This document shows, in pieces, positions 7,277 through 9,406 of a stretch of 9,406 nt of DNA. Positions within the stretch are counted from its first letter, which is position 1. The number at the start of each line of letters is the position of its first letter. A program made the translations under genes and the position numbers. The stretch covers positions 1,945 through 11,350 of the forward strand of contig JAGRKY010000403.1 in assembly GCA_020442095.1 (NCBI GenBank). The letters are read 5' to 3'. This stretch comes from Bauldia sp. (lineage in GTDB: Bacteria; Pseudomonadota; Alphaproteobacteria; Rhizobiales; Kaistiaceae). The notes beneath the pieces are model-generated. The model searched no databases. It was not told the DNA's origin and saw only the letters and a list, made by a program, of their open reading frames with translations.

Positions 7277-7283
7277 GGAGGGG
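7277..7283 (+). promoter_or_regulatory. Shine-Dalgarno sequence that fixes the GTG start of the repressor
   Basis: GGAGGGG ends 4 bases before the GTG at 7288 (6 bases counting from GGAGG). It is the strongest ribosome binding site in the window and decides in favour of the non-ATG start. Confidence 0.8.
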
Positions 7284-7287
7284 TCTC

Positions 7288-7932
7288 GTGCTGTCACATC
7301 GACAGATCTGGGGAGCCATCGACCGGCTCGCCGAGCGCAACAAACTCACCGCTTCCGGGCTGGCGCGCCGCGCCGGGCTCGATCCGACGACATTCAACCG
7401 CTCCAAGCGGGTCGCCGCCGATGGCCGCGAGCGCTGGCCCTCGACGGAAAGCATTTCCAAGATCCTCCACGCGACCGGAACCCCGCTGGGCGATTTCCTC
7501 GGCCTCGTCGGCCAGCGGCCGCGCCGCGCGCGCAACGAGGCATCGCTGAAGCAGGTGCCGCTGCTCGGCCTCGCCCAGGCCGGCGCAGGCGGCTTCTTCG
7601 ACGATGGCGGCTTTCCGGCCGGGCAGGGCTGGGAGCAGATCAGCTATCCCGGGCCGAACGGCGACGGTGCCTACGCCCTCGAGGTCACCGGCGACTCGAT
7701 GACACCCCTCTACCGGGACGGCGACATCATCATCGTCTCGCCTTCGGCGGAATGCCGGCGCGGCGACCGCGTGGTCGTCAAGACGACGGGGGGCGAGGTG
7801 ATGGCCAAGGTCCTGCAGCGCAAGACGTCGAAGGTCGTCGAACTCGCCTCGCTCAACCCCGCCCATCCCGACCGCAGCCTTGCTCCGATCGACATCGAAT
7901 GGATGGCGCGCATCATCTGGGCGAGCCAGTGA
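7288..7932 (+). CDS. S24/LexA-type helix-turn-helix transcriptional repressor with self-cleavage domain
   Basis: A 214-residue cytoplasmic regulator. Residues about 5-75 form an XRE-like DNA-binding domain, with the helix-turn-helix around LTASGLARRAGLDPTTFNRS (20-39). Residues about 88-214 form the S24 peptidase/LexA-like domain. The catalytic serine is S137 in TGDSMTP and the likely general-base lysine is K174 in EVMAKVL; a cleavage-type Ala-Gly site lies in LAQAGAGG at 95-102. The sequence QAGAGGFFDDGGFP is typical of rhizobial S24 regulators. By family, such proteins repress target genes and may self-cleave when RecA is activated, although many S24 regulators in this group have no proven SOS link. 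The GTG start has a strong ribosome binding site. The stop overlaps the GTG of the nuclease-like gene by four bases (GTGA), so the two are probably one operon. Its targets are unknown; the upstream dyads are candidates. Confidence 0.9.
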   Translation: MLSHRQIWGAIDRLAERNKLTASGLARRAGLDPTTFNRSKRVAADGRERWPSTESISKILHATGTPLGDFLGLVGQRPRRARNEASLKQVPLLGLAQAGAGGFFDDGGFPAGQGWEQISYPGPNGDGAYALEVTGDSMTPLYRDGDIIIVSPSAECRRGDRVVVKTTGGEVMAKVLQRKTSKVVELASLNPAHPDRSLAPIDIEWMARIIWASQ

Positions 7933-8627
7933 CGGCCGGTTTCCACATCATGGCGGCCGGCCGCGCGAAAGCCCGACGAGGACCTGGCGGACGACAGGCG
8001 GTCGCCCCGGCGCTCGCCGCGATCCTCGCCCTAGCGCTCTTCGCAGCAGTTCCCGGAAGGCCATCCGCCGCTGAGCTCGAGGTGGTTCAGCCGGCGGTCC
8101 GCAACGTCACGCCGCCTGGCATCCTGCCGGGACCGAAGGTCGACGGCCCGCTCTACCGCGAGCCGACACCGCCACCGCCACCCGAGCCGCCGCGCTGGCG
8201 GCGCTTCTACCTGCCGAAGACGACCGATGGCGCAACCTTCATCACCAAGGACCACCTGGTCATCAAGGTCTATGGCGTGACGCCGCCGTCGGTCGACGAG
8301 ACCTGCCGGCGGGCGGACGGCGAGGAATGGCCGTGCGGCAAGACCGCCCTCTTCTCGCTCCGCATGTTCCTGCACGGCCGGGCTGTCGAATGCTTCCTGC
8401 CCAAGCTCGACGGCATCGACCGTGCCGTCGCGCCCTGCCGTGTCGGCAGCATCGATGTCGGACGGTGGCTGCTCCGCCAGGGCTGGGCGACGCCGGACGA
8501 GAACGCGACCGACGAGTACCGGACCGCCGCACACGAGGCACGCTGCGACAGACTCGGGATGTGGCGGGGAAGCGAGCCTGCGCCCGACTGCCCGACCCGG
8601 CAGGCCGAAGGCCCGCCGCCATCCTGA
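7929..8627 (+). CDS. Exported staphylococcal-nuclease-fold (thermonuclease family) protein with degenerate active site
   Basis: A 232-residue protein from GTG at 7929, or 225 from ATG at 7950. GTG is favoured by the GTGA overlap with the repressor stop; neither has a clear ribosome binding site. Residues about 24-48 are a signal peptide or membrane anchor (VAPALAAILALALFAAVPG, then PSAAE), followed by a Pro-rich linker (TPPPPPEPP at 80-88). The SNase fold covers about 92-215, with good matches at the 3' half (IDVGRWLLRQGWA, EYRTAAHEARCDRLGMW). Key positions of the family are changed: the DGDT calcium motif is DGAT (100-103), the RL.GIDAPE motif is IKVYGVTPPS (112-121). R165 in DRAVAPC may match the second catalytic arginine. 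Six cysteines (126, 136, 155, 170, 206, 221) suggest disulfides in the periplasm. Nuclease activity is doubtful; a binding or structural role is possible. It ends 3 bases from the convergent lysyl-tRNA synthetase gene. Confidence 0.8.
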   Translation: MTAGFHIMAAGRAKARRGPGGRQAVAPALAAILALALFAAVPGRPSAAELEVVQPAVRNVTPPGILPGPKVDGPLYREPTPPPPPEPPRWRRFYLPKTTDGATFITKDHLVIKVYGVTPPSVDETCRRADGEEWPCGKTALFSLRMFLHGRAVECFLPKLDGIDRAVAPCRVGSIDVGRWLLRQGWATPDENATDEYRTAAHEARCDRLGMWRGSEPAPDCPTRQAEGPPPS

Positions 8628-8630
8628 CCT

Positions 8631-9406
8631 CTAGGTGACGAGTTCGCCGGCGACCGCCCGCGCGATCAGGGTCCGCGTCTCGGGAATGCCGTAGATCGCG
8701 GCGAAGGAGCCGAAGCGCGGGCCGCGCTCCATGCCGAGGAGGATCTCGTAGAGGGTGGCGAACCAGGTCAGCGCGACACCCGGGCGCCCGTCCGGCCCCG
8801 TCTTCTTGGCGTCCTGGAAACGCGCGAAGGACCGGCCGACCTCGTAGACCGCGTTCTGGATATCGGTGCTGTCGGCGTCGAGCGGGAGGCCGGCAAGCGC
8901 CTCGTCCAGCGCCAGCAGCGCATCGCGCTCCTCGGCATCGGGCTCGCGGAACCGCTTGGTCGGCGCGACGAAGTCGTCGTAATAGCGGACCGCATAGCCG
9001 ACCAGTTCGTCAAGCTTCGGATGGCTTTCGGGCGTCACGCCCTCGACATGGCGGGTGATGAAGCCCCAGAGCACATCCTTTTCGTGGGCGTTCGAGGCGG
9101 CGGCCAGGTTGAGCAGCATGACGAAGGTGACCGGCATGTCGATCGACGGCGGCGCGCCGGCATGGATATGCCAGGCGGGATTGCCGAGCTGCTGGTCGGG
9201 GTCCTGACGGCCGAAGGCATCGAGGAACGAGAAATACTCGTCGACGGCGCGCGGGATGACATCGAAATAGAGCCGCTTGGCCGCCCGCGGCTTCTGGAAC
9301 ATATACTGCCCCAGGCTCTCGGGCGAGGCATAGGCGAGCCACTCGTCGATGGTCAGGCCGTTGCCCTTCGACTTCGAGATTTTCTGGCCGTTCTCGTCCA
9401 GGAACA
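8631..9406 (-). CDS. lysK: Lysine--tRNA ligase, class I (archaeal-type), C-terminal half
   Basis: A partial gene that continues past the right edge; 257 C-terminal residues are visible, roughly half of a usual class I LysRS. The methionine at 9302 is internal: the frame stays open to 9406 and encodes the class I signature KISKSKGNG (KMSKS-type loop, binding ATP) at about 9361-9385, followed by [20 protein letters not shown]. The rest is the alpha-helical anticodon-binding end, including [15 protein letters not shown] and [21 protein letters not shown]. The enzyme attaches lysine to tRNA-Lys in the cytoplasm. Most bacteria use the unrelated class II enzyme; class I LysRS is known from archaea, spirochaetes and many alphaproteobacteria, which fits the inferred host. 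The stop (TAG at 8633-8631) faces the stop of the nuclease-like gene with 3 bases between, so the two transcripts must overlap or terminate inside each other. Confidence 0.92.
   Translation of the reverse strand, partial: FLDENGQKISKSKGNGLTIDEWLAYASPESLGQYMFQKPRAAKRLYFDVIPRAVDEYFSFLDAFGRQDPDQQLGNPAWHIHAGAPPSIDMPVTFVMLLNLAAASNAHEKDVLWGFITRHVEGVTPESHPKLDELVGYAVRYYDDFVAPTKRFREPDAEERDALLALDEALAGLPLDADSTDIQNAVYEVGRSFARFQDAKKTGPDGRPGVALTWFATLYEILLGMERGPRFGSFAAIYGIPETRTLIARAVAGELVT

Larger units (their letters stand above)
6920..7287. promoter_or_regulatory. Divergent intergenic region between podJ and the S24 repressor gene
   Basis: This is the only non-coding stretch longer than 300 bases. It must contain the promoters of podJ (leftward) and of the repressor operon (rightward). 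It holds an AT-rich patch at about 7041-7092 with a CtrA-like box, two GANTC methylation-type sites (7004-7008 and 7205-7209), and four dyads (6968-6986, 7131-7144, 7165-7184, 7251-7265). A weak rightward promoter guess is TCGACA at 7208-7213 with a poor -10 near 7230-7236. A weak leftward guess is CTTGGA at 7026-7031 with GATTC-containing DNA near 7002-7008 in the -10 position. I see no tRNA, small-RNA structure or credible short gene here. Confidence 0.6.

Noticed and set aside
7059..7535. A minus-strand frame of 158 residues partly covering the intergenic region
   Set aside because: It overlaps the repressor N-terminal coding region and has shadow-like Arg/Pro/Ser content; no ribosome binding site or family match is apparent.
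7294..7866. A 190-residue minus-strand frame across the repressor gene
   Set aside because: It is in register opposite the S24 repressor, which has catalytic residues and a strong ribosome binding site; the antisense product resembles nothing.
6018..7928. The upstream part of a long plus-strand frame that continues into the nuclease-like gene
   Set aside because: It runs antisense through podJ, through the intergenic region and across the repressor gene in another frame. Only the part from 7929 has a signal peptide and recognisable domain; the rest is Arg/Ser/Pro-rich shadow.
1..9406. CRISPR arrays, insertion sequences, att sites, tRNA or rRNA genes
   Set aside because: I looked for regularly spaced direct repeats, transposase or integrase motifs, and tRNA-like elements, and saw none.

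Overview
The window reads as chromosomal DNA from a GC-rich alphaproteobacterium, most likely of the order Hyphomicrobiales (Rhizobiales). The evidence is the gene content: a PodJ-type polar localization factor, the alphaproteobacterial TIGR02186/TauE pair, a ligase-associated DNA-repair helicase with PdeM, and a class I lysyl-tRNA synthetase. Codon use strongly favours G/C in third positions. I see no transposase, integrase, CRISPR array, tRNA or rRNA, and nothing that suggests recent transfer.

Layout from left to right. (1) Bases 1-1142, plus strand: the C-terminal end of a ligase-associated DEXH-box helicase, then the metallophosphoesterase gene pdeM, overlapping it by 11 bases. This is the tail of a DNA-repair operon whose ligase and exonuclease genes would be expected upstream. 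(2) Bases 1161-6919, minus strand, read right to left: a 1313-residue PodJ-like protein, then a TauE/SafE-family membrane transporter, then a TIGR02186 membrane-anchored periplasmic protein. The last two share a GTGA stop/start overlap. (3) Bases 6920-7287: a 368-base divergent intergenic region, the only long non-coding stretch, with a CtrA-like box, two GANTC sites and several dyads. (4) Bases 7288-8627, plus strand: an S24/LexA-type repressor coupled by another GTGA overlap to an exported staphylococcal-nuclease-fold protein that lacks most of the expected catalytic and calcium residues. (5) Bases 8631-9406, minus strand: the C-terminal half of class I lysyl-tRNA synthetase, running off the right edge and ending only 3 bases from the nuclease-like gene.

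Most genes are chromosomal housekeeping or cell-organisation genes. PodJ organises a cell pole from the inner membrane. The transporter pair probably exports a sulfur oxyanion or organosulfur compound. The helicase and PdeM belong to a DNA-damage response. The least explained unit is the repressor plus degenerate nuclease-fold pair with its dyad-rich upstream region. I found no clear undescribed multi-gene system. The strongest leads are that pair, the putative cell-cycle control of podJ, and the repeat architecture and ribbon-helix-helix-like N-terminus of PodJ. Very long open frames antisense to the real genes are explained by codon bias and are rejected.
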